From Amblyomma americanum (taxonomy: Eukaryota > Arthropoda > Arachnida > Ixodida > Ixodidae): 64,000 nt of DNA. The position numbers were made by a program, and so were the translations under genes. The notes below the pieces were generated by a model. That model worked only from the letters and a program-made list of their open reading frames with translations. It had not been told where the DNA came from and did no database searches. Within the stretch, counting starts at the first letter, position 1. Each line of letters begins with the position of its first letter. This document shows positions 42,870 to 54,978 of the stretch, one piece after another. The stretch lies in assembly GCF_052857255.1 (NCBI RefSeq), contig NC_135502.1, positions 158,012,099 to 158,076,098 on the forward strand, written 5' to 3'.

Positions 42870-45800
42870 ATGCTGGAGAAGCTCTATGCTGGAGAATCTC
42901 CCTGTTTTAGAAATTTCCTGTTAGAGAATCTCCTTATTGGAGAAACACCCTGTTGGACAAACTTCATGTTCGATAAATTCTACGTTGGAGAATCTCTCTG
43001 TTCGAGAAAGTCCTTATTGGAGAAACTCACTGTTGAACAAACTTCCTGTTGGAGAATATCCTGGTTGGAGAAACTCTATTAAGAAGAAACTATATTTTGG
43101 AGAACCTCTGTTGGAGATATTCCATGTTAGTTAGAGAAACTCCCTGTTGGAGAAACACCATGCTGGATATACTCCACGTTAGAGGATCTCTGTTTGAGAG
43201 GCTCCATGTTGGAGACACTTCATGCTGGAGAGAATCTGTATTGCACAACCCCTGTGTTGGAGAAAATCCCTTTCGGAGAAACTTTCAGTTGAGAAACTCT
43301 TTGTTGGATAAGCTCCCTGTTGAAGCTCCCTATCGGAGAAACTTCATTGAGAAACTTCCTGTTGGAGAATCCTTCTATTTGAGAAACTCCACTTTGGAAA
43401 AGTCCCTGTTGGAGAAACTCTATGTTGCAGAAACTCCCTGCTTGAGAAAAGTCCTGTTGGAGAAACACCCCCTTGGTGCAAAATTATGCTGGAGAAACTC
43501 TATGTTGCAGAAGCTCCCTGTTGGAGAATCTCCCTGTTGGAGAAATACCCTGTTGAAGGTCCCTTTCGCCGAAAATTATTGTTGAAGAAACTCTGGTTTG
43601 GAGAAACCCTCTGTTGGAGAAACTCCCTGTTGGATAAAGTTCATGTTAGAGAAACTCCGGGTTAAAGAAACTCTCTGTTGGAAAAACTCCATTTTGGAGA
43701 AAATTCGTGTTGGAAAAATTCCGTGAGCCAGAAACTCTCGGTTGGAGAAACTCTAAGGTGAAAAACTCGGAGTAGGTGAAATTCTCTGTTGGAGACACAC
43801 CCTCTTCGAGAAAATGTATGTTGGAGAAACTTCCTCTTGGAGAAATTCTATGTTGGAGAAACTCTTCGTTCGAGAAACTTCGTTCAGTAGGAAGTCGATG
43901 TTTGAGATGCTCTCTGTTAGAGAAGCTTCATGATGGACAACCTCTATATTGCAGAAACATCCTATTAGAGAAACTTCATGTTGGTGAAAAGCCTTGGAGA
44001 AACTCCTGTTCCAGAAACTCTATGTTGGAAAAACTCCATTATGGAGAAACTCTCTGTTGGAAAAACTCCATTCTGGATAATCTCCATGCTAGTGAAATTG
44101 TATGTTAGAGAATCTTCCTGTTGGAGAAACACCCTTTTGGACAAACTTCATATTGGAGAAACTCTTGTTGGAGGAATTTTATGTTTGATAAACTCCATGT
44201 TGAATAACTCCTTGTTGGATATACTTCCTTGATGGACACTCCCTGTTGGAGAAACACCCTGTTAGAGATTCTTTCTATTGGAAAAATTCCATGTTGGAGA
44301 AAATTCCCGTTGAGAAACTCCATGTTAAAAAAACTGCATGTTGTAAAAATTCCTATGTTGTACAATCTCCCTGTTGGAGAAACTCCCTGTTCTTTAACTT
44401 CCTGTTAGAGAAACTTCTTAGAGAAACTCCACGTTGGAGAAACTCCCTTTTGAGAAAATCCATGCTTGAGAAGCTTCCTATTAGAGAAACTCCATGTTGC
44501 AGAAGCTCGCTGTTGGAGAAACTCCATGGTGGAGAAATTCCTGGTTGGATAAACTCCTTGTTGGTTAAACTCCAGTTGGAGAAACTCCCTGTTTGAGAAA
44601 TTTTATCCTGTAAAAACTCCCTGTTGGAGAAATTTCTTGTACGAGACACTTCATGTTTGAGAAAATCCCTGTTGAAGAAACTCTCCATTGGAGAAACTCG
44701 TTGTTGGAGAGACTCCATGTTTGAGAAACTCTATGGTGGAGAAAGTCTATGTTGCAGAAACTCCCTGTTGAGAAACTCCCTCCTGGAGAAACTTCCAGTT
44801 GGAGAAACACCCTGTTGAAGCTCTTTGTCGGAGAAAATTTATGTTCGAGAAGCTTCATATTGGAGAAACTTGCTTTTGGAGAAACTCTCCGTGGATAAAC
44901 TCCCTGATTAAGAAGCTCTTGGTTGGAGAAGCCCCATTTTGGAGAAATTCTCTGTTGGAGAAACTTCATGTTGTAAAAACTTTATGTTGAAGAAACTTTA
45001 AGTCGGATAAACTTCATATTGGAGAAACTCCCTGTTAGGGACACCATGTTTCAGAAAGTCCATGTTTCAGAAGCTCCCTGCTGGAGAAAATTCCTTTTGG
45101 AGAAACTCTCAGTTGGACAAACTCCCTGTTGGGCAATCTCCCTTCTTTAGAAACTCTCCTTTGGAGAAACTCCATGTTAATGAATTTCTGTTGGAGAAAC
45201 TCACTGTTAGAGAAACTCCCTGATGGAGAACCTCTCTGTTGCAGAAACATCATTTGGAGCAAATGCTTGAAGGAGAAACTCCGTGTTGGAGAAACTCCCT
45301 GTTAGAGACACTGTATGTTTTAGAAACTGCCAGTCGAAGAAATTTCCTGTTGAGAAACTCTATGCTGCAGGAAATCCATGTTGGAGAAACTCCCTGTTAG
45401 GGACACTATGTTTTAGAAACTGCCAGTCGAATAAATTTTCTGTTGGGAAACTCCATGCTGGAGGAACTACATGTTGGAGAAACTCTATGTTGCATAAAAT
45501 TCATATTGACGGAACTCTCTGTTGGAGAAACTCTATTGGAGGAAGTGTCTGTTGCAGAAACTCAATGTTGGAGGAAATATCTCTTGGAGAAACTCTGTTA
45601 AAGAAAATTCCTGTTGTATGAACTTCATGTTGGAGAAAATCCCTTTTGCGAAACTCCCTGTTGGAGGAACTCCATGTTGAAGACACTCACTGTTGCAGAA
45701 ATTTCATGTTGCAGAAACTCCATGTTCGAGAAACTCCATTTTCAGAGAAACGGTCTTTGCGAAACTACGTTGCAGAAACTTCATGATTAAGAAACTGCCT

Positions 45801-46808
45801 GTTAGAGATTTTTCATGTTAGTGTAGCTCCCACTTGAAGAAAATCCATGTTGGAGCAAATCCTTATTGGAGAAACTCCATGTTGCAGAAATTCCCTGTTA
45901 GGGAAATTTTTTGTTTGAGAAACTCCAATGCGAAAAATATCCATGCTGGAGGAACTGCCAGTTGGAGAATCTCTCATTTGGAGAATCTCCCTGCAGGAGA
46001 AACTCCTTGTCAATGAAACTCAATAGTGGAGAAATTCCCCGTTAGAGGAACTCCCTGTTACATAACTTCTGTGTTGGAAAAACCCCTTTTGGAGCAAATC
46101 CTCTATATTAGAGAAAATCTCTGTTAGGGACAGTCAATGTCGAAGAAACTTGCTGTTGAGAAACTCTATTTTGGAGAAACTCCATGTTGGATTACCTAAA
46201 AGTTGGAGAAACATCATTTTGGAGAAATCAATGTTGGATCAATTATGTTGGAGAAACTCCCTATTTAGAAACGCAAAGCTTGAGAAAATCATTGTTAGAG
46301 GAATAACCTGTTCGAGAAACTACATTGGAAAAACAGTTCGAAAATCTCCATGTTAGAGAAACTCTCCGTTGAGAAACTGTATGTTGGAGAACTCGAGATT
46401 GGCGAAGCTCTCTGTTGGAGAAAATCTTTGTTGGAGAAACTCCCTGTTAGAGCATCTCCCTGTTTGATAAACTTATGTTAAAGAAAATCCCTGTTGGATA
46501 AAATTAATGTTGGAGAAAATCTCTGTAGGAGAAACTCAGTGTTGCACATACTCCCTGTTGGAGGTGCTCCATGTTGAATAATCTCACTGTTGGATAAATT
46601 TCATGTTGCAGAAACTTTCTGTTGGAGAAACTCCATGTTTTGAGACAGTCCATCTTGAAGAAGATCCTTGTTGGAGAAGCTGTATTTTGGAGAAATTTCC
46701 TGTTGGAGAAACTTCCTGCTGGATGAATTTCAAGTTTGAGAAACTCACTGTTGAAGAAATTCTGTTGAAAAACTCCACACTGGATAAACACTATGCAGGC
46801 GAAACTCC
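42870..46808. repeat. HOR unit, subtype A1, 3939 bp, with a 64-bp deletion
   Basis: Shortest full unit. A clean 64-bp deletion (four monomers) near 43605 explains the length. It shares gttagagattctttc and ccgtggataaactcc with the unit at 18693. Private changes: gttagaggatctc near 43178, acaatctccctg near 44362 and cttcatattggag near 44855. Confidence 0.85.
43600..43608. other. Junction of a four-monomer (64-bp) deletion
   Basis: Here tttggagaaac is joined directly to cctctgttgg. Other A units have 64 extra bases between these strings, ending in attagagaaac. The seven-base string gagaaac occurs at both deletion ends, as expected for slippage or unequal exchange in register with the 16-bp monomer. 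Confidence 0.85.
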
Positions 46809-49800
46809 ATGCTGGAGAAGCTCTATGCTGGAGAATCTCCCTGTTTTAGAAATTTCCTGTTAGAGAATCTCCTTATTGGAGAAACACCCTGTTGGACAAA
46901 CTTCATGTTCGAGAAATTCTACGTTGGAGAATCTCTCTGTTCGAGAAAGTCCTTATTGGAGAAACTCACTGTTGAACAAACTTCCTGTTGGAGAATATCC
47001 TGGTTGCAGAAACTCTATTAAGAAGAAACTATATTTTGGAGAACCTCTGTTGGAGATACTCCATGTTAGTTAGAGAAACTCCCTGTTGGAGAAACTCCAT
47101 GCTGGATATACTCCACGTTGGAGGATCTCTGTTTGAGAGGCTCCATGTTGGAGACACTTCATGCTGGAGAGAATCTGTATTGCACAACCCCTGTGTTGGA
47201 GAAAATCCCTTTCGGAGAAACTTTCAGTTGAGAAACTCTGTTGGATAAGCTCCCTGTTGAAGCTCCCTATCGGAGAAACTTCATTGAGAAACTTCCTGTT
47301 GGAGAATCCTTCTATTTGAGAAACTCCACTTTGGAAAAGTCCCTGTTGGAGAAACTCTATGTTGCAGAAACTCCCTGCTTGAGAAAAGTCCTGTTGGAGA
47401 AACACCCCCTTGGTGCAAAATTATGCTGGAGAAACTCTATGTTGCAGAAGCTCCCTGTTGGAGAATCTCCCTGTTGGAGAAATACCCTGTTGAAGGTCCC
47501 TTTCGCCGAAAATTATTGTTGAAGAAACTCTGGTTTGGAGAAACTCTCTGCTGGAGAAACATCATTTTGAAGAAAGTTCATGTTCCAGAAACTTTTCATT
47601 AGAGAAACCCTCTGTTGGAGAAACTCCCTGTTGGATAAAGTTCATGTTAGAGAAACTCCGGGTTAAAGAAACTCTCTGTTGGAAAAACTCCATTTTGGAG
47701 AAAATTCGTGTTGGAAAAATTCCGTGAGCCAGAAACTCTCGGTTGGAGAAACTCTAAGGTGAAAAACTCGGAGTAGGTGAAATTCTCTGTTGGAGACACA
47801 CCCTCTTCGAGAAAATGTATGTTGGAGAAACTTCCTCTTGGAGAAATTCTATGTTGGAGAAACTCTTCGTTCGAGAAACTTCGTTCAGTAGGAAGTCGAT
47901 GTTTGAGATGCTCTCTGTTAGAGAAGCTTCATGATGGACAACCTCTATATTGCAGAAACATCCTATTAGAGAAACTTCATGTTGGTGAAAAGCCTTGGAG
48001 AAACTCCTGTTCCAGAAACTCTATGTTGGAAAAACTCCATTATGGAGAAACTCTCTGTTGGAAAAACTCCATTCTGGATAATCTCCATGCTAGTGAAATT
48101 GTATGTTAGAGAATCTTCCTGTTGGAGAAACACCCTTTTGGACAAACTTCATATTGGAGAAACTCTTGTTAGGAATTTTATGTTTGATAAACTCCATGTT
48201 GAATAACTCCTTGTTGGATATACTCCCTTGATGGACACTCCCTGTTGGAGAAACACCCTGTTAGAGAATCTTTCTATTGGAAAAATTCCATGTTGGAGAA
48301 AATTCCCGTTGAGAAACTCCATGTTAAAAAAACTGCATGTTGTAAAAATTCCTATGTTGTACAAGCTCCCTGTTGGAGAAACTCCCTGTTCTTTAACTTC
48401 CTGTTAGAGAAACTTCTTAGAGAAACTCCACGTTGGAGAAACTCCCTTTTGAGAAAATCCATGCTTGAGAAGCTTCCTATTAGAGAAACTCCATGTTGCA
48501 GAAGCTCGCTGTTGGAGAAACTCCATGGTGGAGAAATTCCTGGTTGGATAAACTCCTTGTTGGTTAAACTCCAGTTGGAGAAACTCCCTGTTTGAGAAAT
48601 TTTATCCTGTAAAAACTCCCTGTTGGAGAAATTTCTTGTACGAGACACTTCATGTTTGAGAAAATCCCTGTTGAAGAAACTCTCCATTGGAGAAACTCGT
48701 TGTTGGAGAGACTCCATGTTTGAGAAACTCTATGGTGGAGAAAGTCTATGTTGCAGAAACTCCCTGTTGAGAAACTCCCTCCTGGAGAAACTTCCAGTTG
48801 GAGAAACACCCTGTTGAAGCTCTTTGTCGGAGAAAATTTATGTTCGAGAAGCTTCATTTTGGAGAAACTTGCTTTTGGAGAAACTCTCCGTGGACAAACT
48901 CCCTGATTAAGAAGCTCTTGATTGGAGAAGCCCCATTTTGGAGAAATTCTCTGTTGGAGAAACTTCATGTTGTAAAAACTCTATGTTGAAGAAACTTTAG
49001 GTCGGATAAACTTCATATTGGAGAAACTCCCTGTTAGGGACACCATGTTTCAGAAAGTCCATGTTTCAGAAGCTCCCTGCTGGAGAAAATTCCTTTTGGA
49101 GAAACTCTCAGTTGGACAAACTCCCTGTTGGGCAATCTCCCTTCTTTAGAAACTCTCCTTTGGAGAAACTCCATGTTAATGAATTTCTGTTGGAGAAACT
49201 CACTGTTAGAGAAACTCCCTGATGGAGAACCTCTCTGTTGCAGAAACATCATTTGGAGCAAATGCTTGAAGGAGAAACTCCGTGTTGGAGAAACTCACTG
49301 TTAGAGACACTGTATGTTATAGAAACTGCCAGTCGAAGAAATTTCCTGTTGAGAAACTCTATGCTGCAGGAAATCCATGTTGGTGAAACTCCCTGTTAGG
49401 GACACTATGTTTTAGAAACTGCCAGTCGAATAAATTTTCTGTTGGGAAACTCCATGCTGGAGGAACTACATGTTGGAGAAACTCTATGTTGCATAAAATT
49501 CATATTGACGGAACTCTCTGTTGGAGAAACTCTATTGGAGGAAGTGTCTGTTGCAGAAACTCAATGTTGGAGGAAATATCTCTTGGAGAAACTCTGTTAA
49601 AGAAAATTCCTGTTGTATGAACTTCATGTTGGAGAAAATCCCTTTTGCGAAACTCCCTGTTGGAGGAACTCCATGTTGAAGACACTCACTGTTGCATAAA
49701 TTTCATGTTGCAGAAACTCCATGTTCGAGAAACTCCATTTTCAGAGAAACGCTCTTTGCGAAACTACGTTGCAGAAACTTCATGATTAAGAAACTGCCTG

Positions 49801-50807
49801 TTAGAGATTTTTCATGTTAGTGTAGCTCCCACTTGAAGAAAATCCATGTTGGAGCAAATCCTTATTGGAGAAACTCCATGTTGCAGAAATTCCCTGTTAG
49901 GGAAATTTTTTGTTTGAGAAACTCCAATGCGAAAAATATCCATGCTGGAGGAACTGCCAGTTGGAGAATCTCTCTTTTGGAGAATCTCCCTGCAGGAGAA
50001 ACTCCTTGTCAATGAAACTCAATAGTGGAGAAATTCCCCGTTAGAGGAACTCCCTGTTACATAACTTCTGTGTTGGAAAAACCCCTTTTGGAGCAAATCC
50101 TCTATATTAGAGAAAATCTCTGTTAGGGACAGTCAATGTCGAAGAAACTTGCTGTTGAGAAACTCTATTTTGGAGAAACTCCATGTTGGATTACCTAAAA
50201 GTTGGAGAAACATCATTTTGGAGAAATCAATGTTGGATCAATTATGTTGGAGAAACTCCCTATTTAGAAACGCAAAGCTTGAGAAAATCATTGTTAGAGG
50301 AATAACCTGTTCGAGAAACTACATTGGAAAAACAGTTCGAAAATCTCCATGTTAGAAAAACTCTCCGTTGAGAAACTGTATGTTGGAGAACTCGAGATTG
50401 GCGAAGCTCTCTGTTGGAGAAAATCTTTGTTGGAGAAACTCCCTGTTAGAGCATCTCCCTGTTTGATAAACATATGTTGAAGAAAATCACTGTTGGATAA
50501 AATTAATGTTGGAGAAAATCTCTGTAGGAGAAACTCAGTGTTGCACATACTCCCTGTTGGAGGTGCTCCATGTTGAATAATCTCACTGTTGGATAAATTT
50601 CATGTTGCAGAAACTTTCTGTTGGAGAAACTCCATGTTTTGAGACAGTCCATCTTGAAGAAGATCCTTGTTGGAGAAGCTGTATTTTGGAGAAATTTCCT
50701 GTTGGAGAAACTTCCTGCTGGATGAATTTCAAGTTTGAGAAACTCACTGTTGAAGAAATTCTGTTGAAAAACTCCACACTGGATAAACACTATGCAGGCG
50801 AAACTCT
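46809..50807. repeat. HOR unit, subtype A2, 3999 bp
   Basis: Third copy of the A2 block, offset 24,115 from the unit at 22694. All three A2 markers are present. Private changes: ctttaggtcgg near 48994 and gttggtgaaactcc near 49379. Confidence 0.85.
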
Positions 50808-53171
50808 ATGCTGGAGAAGCTCTATGCTGGAGAATCTCCCTGTTTTAGAAATTTCCTGTTAGAGAATCTCCTTATTGGAGAAACACCCTGTTGGACAAAC
50901 TTCATGTTCGATAAATTCTACGTTGGAGAATCTCTCTGTTCGAGAAAGTCCTTATTGGAGAAACTCACTGTTGAACAAACTTCCTGTTGGAGAATATCCT
51001 GGTTGGAGAAACTCTATTAAGAAGAAACTATATTTTGGAGAACCTCTGTTGGAGATACTCCATGTTAGTTAGAGAAACTCCCTGTTGGAGAAACTCCATG
51101 CTGGATATACTCCACGTTGGAGGATCTCTGTTTGAGAGGCTCCATGTTGGAGACACTTCATGCTGGAGAGGATCTGTATTGCACAACCCCTGTGTTGGAG
51201 AAAATCCCTTTCGGAGAAACTTTCAGTTGAGAAACTCTTTGTTGGATAAGCTCCCTGTTGAAGCTCCCTATCGGAGAAACTTCATTGAGAAACTTCCTGT
51301 TGGAGAATCCTTCTATTTGAGAAACTCCACTTTGGAAAAGTCCCTGTTGGAGAAACTCTATGTTGCAGAAACTCCCTGCTTGAGAAAAGTCCTGTTGGAG
51401 AAACACCCCCTTGGTGCAAAATTATGCTGGAGAAACTCTATGTTGCAGAAGCTCCCTGTTGGAGAATCTCCCTGTTGGAGAAATACCCTGTTGAAGGTGC
51501 CTTTCGCCGAAAATTATTGTTGAAGAAACTCTGGTTTGGAGAAACTCTCTGCTGGAGAAACATCATTTTGAAGAAAGTTCATGTTCCAGAAACTTTTCAT
51601 TAGAGAAACCCTCTGTTGGAGAAACTCCCTGTTGGATAAAGTTCATGTTAGAGAAACTCCGGGTTAAAGAAACTCTCTGTTGGAAAAACTCCATTTTGGA
51701 GAAAATTCGTGTTGGAAAAATTCCGTGAGCCAGAAACTCTCGGTTGGAGAAACTCTAAGGTGAAAAACTCGGAGTAGGTGAAATTCTCTGTTGGAGACAC
51801 ACCCACTTCGAGAAAATGTATGTTGGAGAAACTTCCTCTTGGAGAAATTCTATGTTGGAGAAACTCTTCGTTCGAGAAACTTCGTTCAGTAGGAAGTCGA
51901 TGTTTGAGATGCTCTCTGTTAGAGAAGCTTCATGATGGACAACCTCTATATTGCAGAAACATCCTATTAGAGAAACTTCATGTTGGTGAAAAGCCTTGGA
52001 GAAACTCCTGCTCCAGAAACACTATGTTGGAAAAACTCTATTATGGAGAAACTCTCTGTTGGAAAAACTCCATTCTGGATAATCTCCATGCTAGTGAAAT
52101 TGTATGTTAGAGAATCTTCCTGTTGGAGAAACACCCTTTTGGACAAACTTCATATTGGAGAAACTCTTGTTATAGGAATTTTATGTTTGATAAACTCTAT
52201 GTTGAATAACTCCTTGTTGGATATACTCCCTTGATGGACACTCCCTGTTGGAGAAACACCCTGTTAGAGAATCTTTCTATTGGAAAAATTCCATGTTGGA
52301 GAAAATTCCCGTTGAGAAACTCCATGTTAAAAAAACTGCATGTTGTAAAAATTCCTATGTTGTACAAGCTCCCTGTTGGAGAAACTCCCTGTTCTTTAAC
52401 TTCCTGTTAGAGAAACTTCTTAGAGAAACTCCACGTTGGAGAAACTCCCTTTTGAGAAAATCCATGCTTGAGAAGCTTCCTATTAGAGAAACTCCATGTT
52501 GCAGAAGCTCGCTGTTGGAGAAACTCCATGGTGGAGAAATTCCTGGTTGGATAAACTCCTTGTTGGTTAAACTCCAGTTGGAGAAACTCCCTGTTTGAGA
52601 AATTTTATCCTGTAAAAACTCCCTGTTGGAGAAATTTCTTGTACGAGACACTTCATGTTTGAGAAAATCCCTGTTGAAGAAACTCTCCATTGGAGAAACT
52701 CGTTGTTGGAGAGACTCCATGTTTGAGAAACTCTATGGTGGAGAAAGTCTATGTTGCAGAAACTCCCTGTTGAGAAACTCCCTCCTGGAGAAACTTCCAG
52801 TTGGAGAAACACCCTGTTGAAGCTCTTTGTCGGAGAAAATTTATGTTCGAGAAGCTTCATTTTGGAGAAACTTGCTTATGGAGAAACTCTCCGTGGACAA
52901 ACTCCCTGATTAAGAAGCTCTTGATTGGAGAAGCCCCATTTTGGAGAAATTCTCTGTTGGAGAAACTTCATGTTGTAAAAACTCTATGTTGAAGAAACTT
53001 TAAGTCGGATAAACTTCATATTGAAGAAACTCCCTGTTAGGGACACCATGTTTCAGAAAGTCCATGTTTCAGAAGCTCCCTGCTGGAGAAAATTCCTTTT
53101 GGAGAAACTCTCAGTTGGACAAACTCCCTGTTGGGCAATCTCCCTTCTTTAGAAACTCTCCTTTGGAGAAA

Positions 53172-53590
53172 CTTCATGGTAATGTATCTCTGTTTGAGAA
53201 ACTCACTGTAAGAGAAACTCCCTGATGGAGAACCTCTCTGTTGCAGAAACATCATTTGGAGCAAATCCTTGAAGGAGAAACTCCGTGTTGGAGAAACTCT
53301 CTGTTAGTGACACTGTATGTTTTAGAAACTGCCAGTCGAAGAAATTTCCTGTTGAGAAACTCCATGCTGGAAGAACTCCATGTTGGAGAAACTCCCTGTT
53401 AGGGACACAATGTTTTAGAAACTGCCAGTCGAATAAATTTTCTGTTGAGAAACTCCATGCTCGAGGAACTCCATGTTGGAGAAACAATATGTTCCATAAA
53501 ATCTATATTGACGGACTTTCTGTTGGAGAAATTTTTTATTGGAGGAAGTCTCTGTTGCAGAAACTCTATGTTGGAGGAATTGTCTCTTGG
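53172..53590. repeat. Subtype C patch inside an A-type unit
   Basis: Between these approximate limits the unit matches the distal C-type sequence at about 61571-61989 rather than A units. Shared strings include cttcatggtaatgtatctc, ctctgttagtgacac, gagaaacaatatgttcc, gacggactttctg and ggaattgtctc. Before and after, it matches A units, for example attcctgttgtatgaac and cccttttgcgaaac on the right side. This looks like a gene-conversion or double-exchange tract of about 0.4 kb. The edges are placed by eye. Confidence 0.7.
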
Positions 53591-54676
53591 AGAAACTCTG
53601 TTAAAGAAAATTCCTGTTGTATGAACTTCATGTTGGAGAAAATCCCTTTTGCGAAACTCCCTGTTGGAGGAACTCCATGTTGAAGACACTCACTGTTGCA
53701 TAAATTTCATGTTGCAGAAACTCCATGTTCGAGAAACTCCATTTTCAGAGAAACGCTCTTTGCGAAACTACGTTGCAGAAACTTCATGATTAAGAAACTG
53801 CCTGTTAGAGATTTTTCATGTTAGTGTAGCTCCCACTTGAAGAAAATCCATGTTGGAGCAAATCCTTATTGGAGAAACTCCATGTTGCAGAAATTCCCTG
53901 TTAGGGAAATTTTTTGTTTGAGAAACTCCAATGCGAAAAATATCCATGCTGGAGGAACTGCCAGTTGGAGAATCTCCCTTTTGGAGAATCTCCCTGCAGG
54001 AGAAACTCCTTGTCAATGAAACTCAATAGTGGAGAAATTCCCCGTTAGAGGAACTCCCTGTTACATAACTTCTGTGTTGGAAAAACCCCTTTTGGAGCAA
54101 ATCCTCTATATTAGAGAAAATCTCTGTTAGGGACAGTCAATGTCGAAGAAACTTGCTGTTGAGAAACTCTATTTTGGAGAAACTCCATGTTGGATTACCT
54201 AAAAGTTGGAGAAACATCATTTTGGAGAAATCAATGTTGGATCAATTATGTTTGAGAAACTCCCTATTTAGAAACGCAAAGCTTGAGAAAATCATTGTTA
54301 GAGGAATAACCTGTTCGAGAAACTACATTGGAAAAACAGTTCGAAAATCTCCATGTTAGAGAAACTCTCCGTTGAGAAACTGTATGTTGGAGAACTCGAG
54401 ATTGGCGAAGCTCTCTGTTGGAGAAAATCTTTGTTGGAGAAACTCCCTGTTAGAGCATCTCCCTGTTTGATAAACTTATGTTGAAGAAAATCCCTGTTGG
54501 ATAAAATTAATGTTGGAGAAAATCTCTGTAGGAGAAACTCAGTGTTGCACATACTCCCTGTTGGAGGTGCTCCATGTTGAATAATCTCACTGTTGGATAA
54601 ATTTCATGTTGCAGAAACTTTTTGTTGGAGAAACTCCATGTTTTGAGACAGTCCATCTTGAAGAAGATCCTTGTTG

Positions 54677-54681
54677 GAGAA
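54677..54681. other. Target site duplication, left copy (gagaa)
   Basis: Five bases directly before the 5' LTR, repeated directly after the 3' LTR. Uninterrupted units have a single gagaa at this place (gttggagaagctg). Confidence 0.93.
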
Positions 54682-54750
54682 TGTGACGTAGTGCAAGTCA
54701 TGCACACGCGCCTAGCCGGACAGAAGCAGCCCCCATTTCTGTTATCTAAC

Positions 54751-54814
54751 CGCTTGCCTATATAACCGCTTGCCTATATAACCGCTTGCCTATATAACCG
54801 CTTGCCTATATAAC
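54751..54814 (+). promoter_or_regulatory. Four tandem 16-bp units each with a TATATAA box (5' LTR)
   Basis: The unit CGCTTGCCTATATAAC is repeated four times without change and followed by a partial CGCTCGCC. TATATAA starts at 54759, 54775, 54791 and 54807. This is a likely core promoter with alternative TATA boxes. The same block is at 58953-59016 in the 3' LTR. The 16-bp period equals that of the host satellite, but the sequences are unrelated. Confidence 0.75.
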
Positions 54815-54828
54815 CGCTCGCCTTCTTC

Positions 54829-54834
54829 AATAAA
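54829..54834 (+). promoter_or_regulatory. Polyadenylation signal AATAAA (5' LTR)
   Basis: AATAAA lies 15 bases after the last TATA unit. If the last TATA box sets the start about 25-30 bases downstream, the RNA would begin after this signal and it would act only in the 3' LTR. Confidence 0.6.
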
Positions 54835-54869
54835 GCGTCATTCATGCACCATGCTTCGTCGTGTCCACA

Positions 54870-54884
54870 TGGTGTCAGAAGTGG
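54870..54884 (+). other. Primer binding site, tRNA-Leu type
   Basis: TGGTGTCAGAAGTGG starts immediately after the LTR. It is the reverse complement of CCACTTCTGACACCA, which from memory is the 3' end of animal tRNA-Leu (CAA type) with its CCA tail. Reverse transcription of the minus strand would start here. Confidence 0.85.
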
Positions 54885-54978
54885 CCGGTTAGCGATCGCG
54901 CAACGCAACCGGGTAACGTAACCGACGGCAGAAGCACGGCAATCCGGGAGGCCCGGGTAATTTCATCGGACCAGAGCC
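54885..54978 (+). other. Untranslated leader between primer site and gag-pol
   Basis: A GC-rich 94-base stretch with no TATA or repeat. An ATG at 54851 in the LTR, in frame with one at 54869, opens a 14-codon upstream frame closed by TAG at 54890. The packaging signal would be expected here or in early gag, but I see no specific motif. Confidence 0.5.

Larger units (their letters stand above)
1..54681. repeat. 16-bp satellite array with ~4.0-kb higher-order repeat (left part)
   Basis: The whole stretch is built from diverged copies of a 16-bp monomer near GTTGGAGAAACTCCCT; common variants have CCATG or TCTCTG at the junction. Three monomers (48 bp) translate to the 16-residue period LLEKLPVGETPCWRNS, and the other strand reads GSFSNREFLQQGVSPT, so stop-free runs occur in all frames by chance. 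Diagnostic strings recur about every 4.0 kb with few changes, which defines a higher-order repeat of about 250 monomers. Nothing gene-like, no RNA gene and no mobile element is visible here. Stops interrupt every frame within each 4-kb unit; the longest open frame is 204 codons and opens with a non-ATG codon. I infer non-coding satellite DNA, possibly heterochromatic. Confidence 0.95.
54682..54869 (+). repeat. 5' LTR (188 bp)
   Basis: It begins TGTGACGTAGTGC and ends GTCGTGTCCACA. It contains four tandem 16-bp units with TATATAA, then AATAAA. By eye it is identical to the 3' LTR at 58884-59071 (offset 4,202). It should supply the promoter of the element. 188 bp is short for this group. Confidence 0.95.

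Noticed and set aside
1..54681. CRISPR array
   Set aside because: Units are contiguous diverged 16-mers without unique spacers of constant length, no cas genes are present, and the retrotransposon is eukaryotic.
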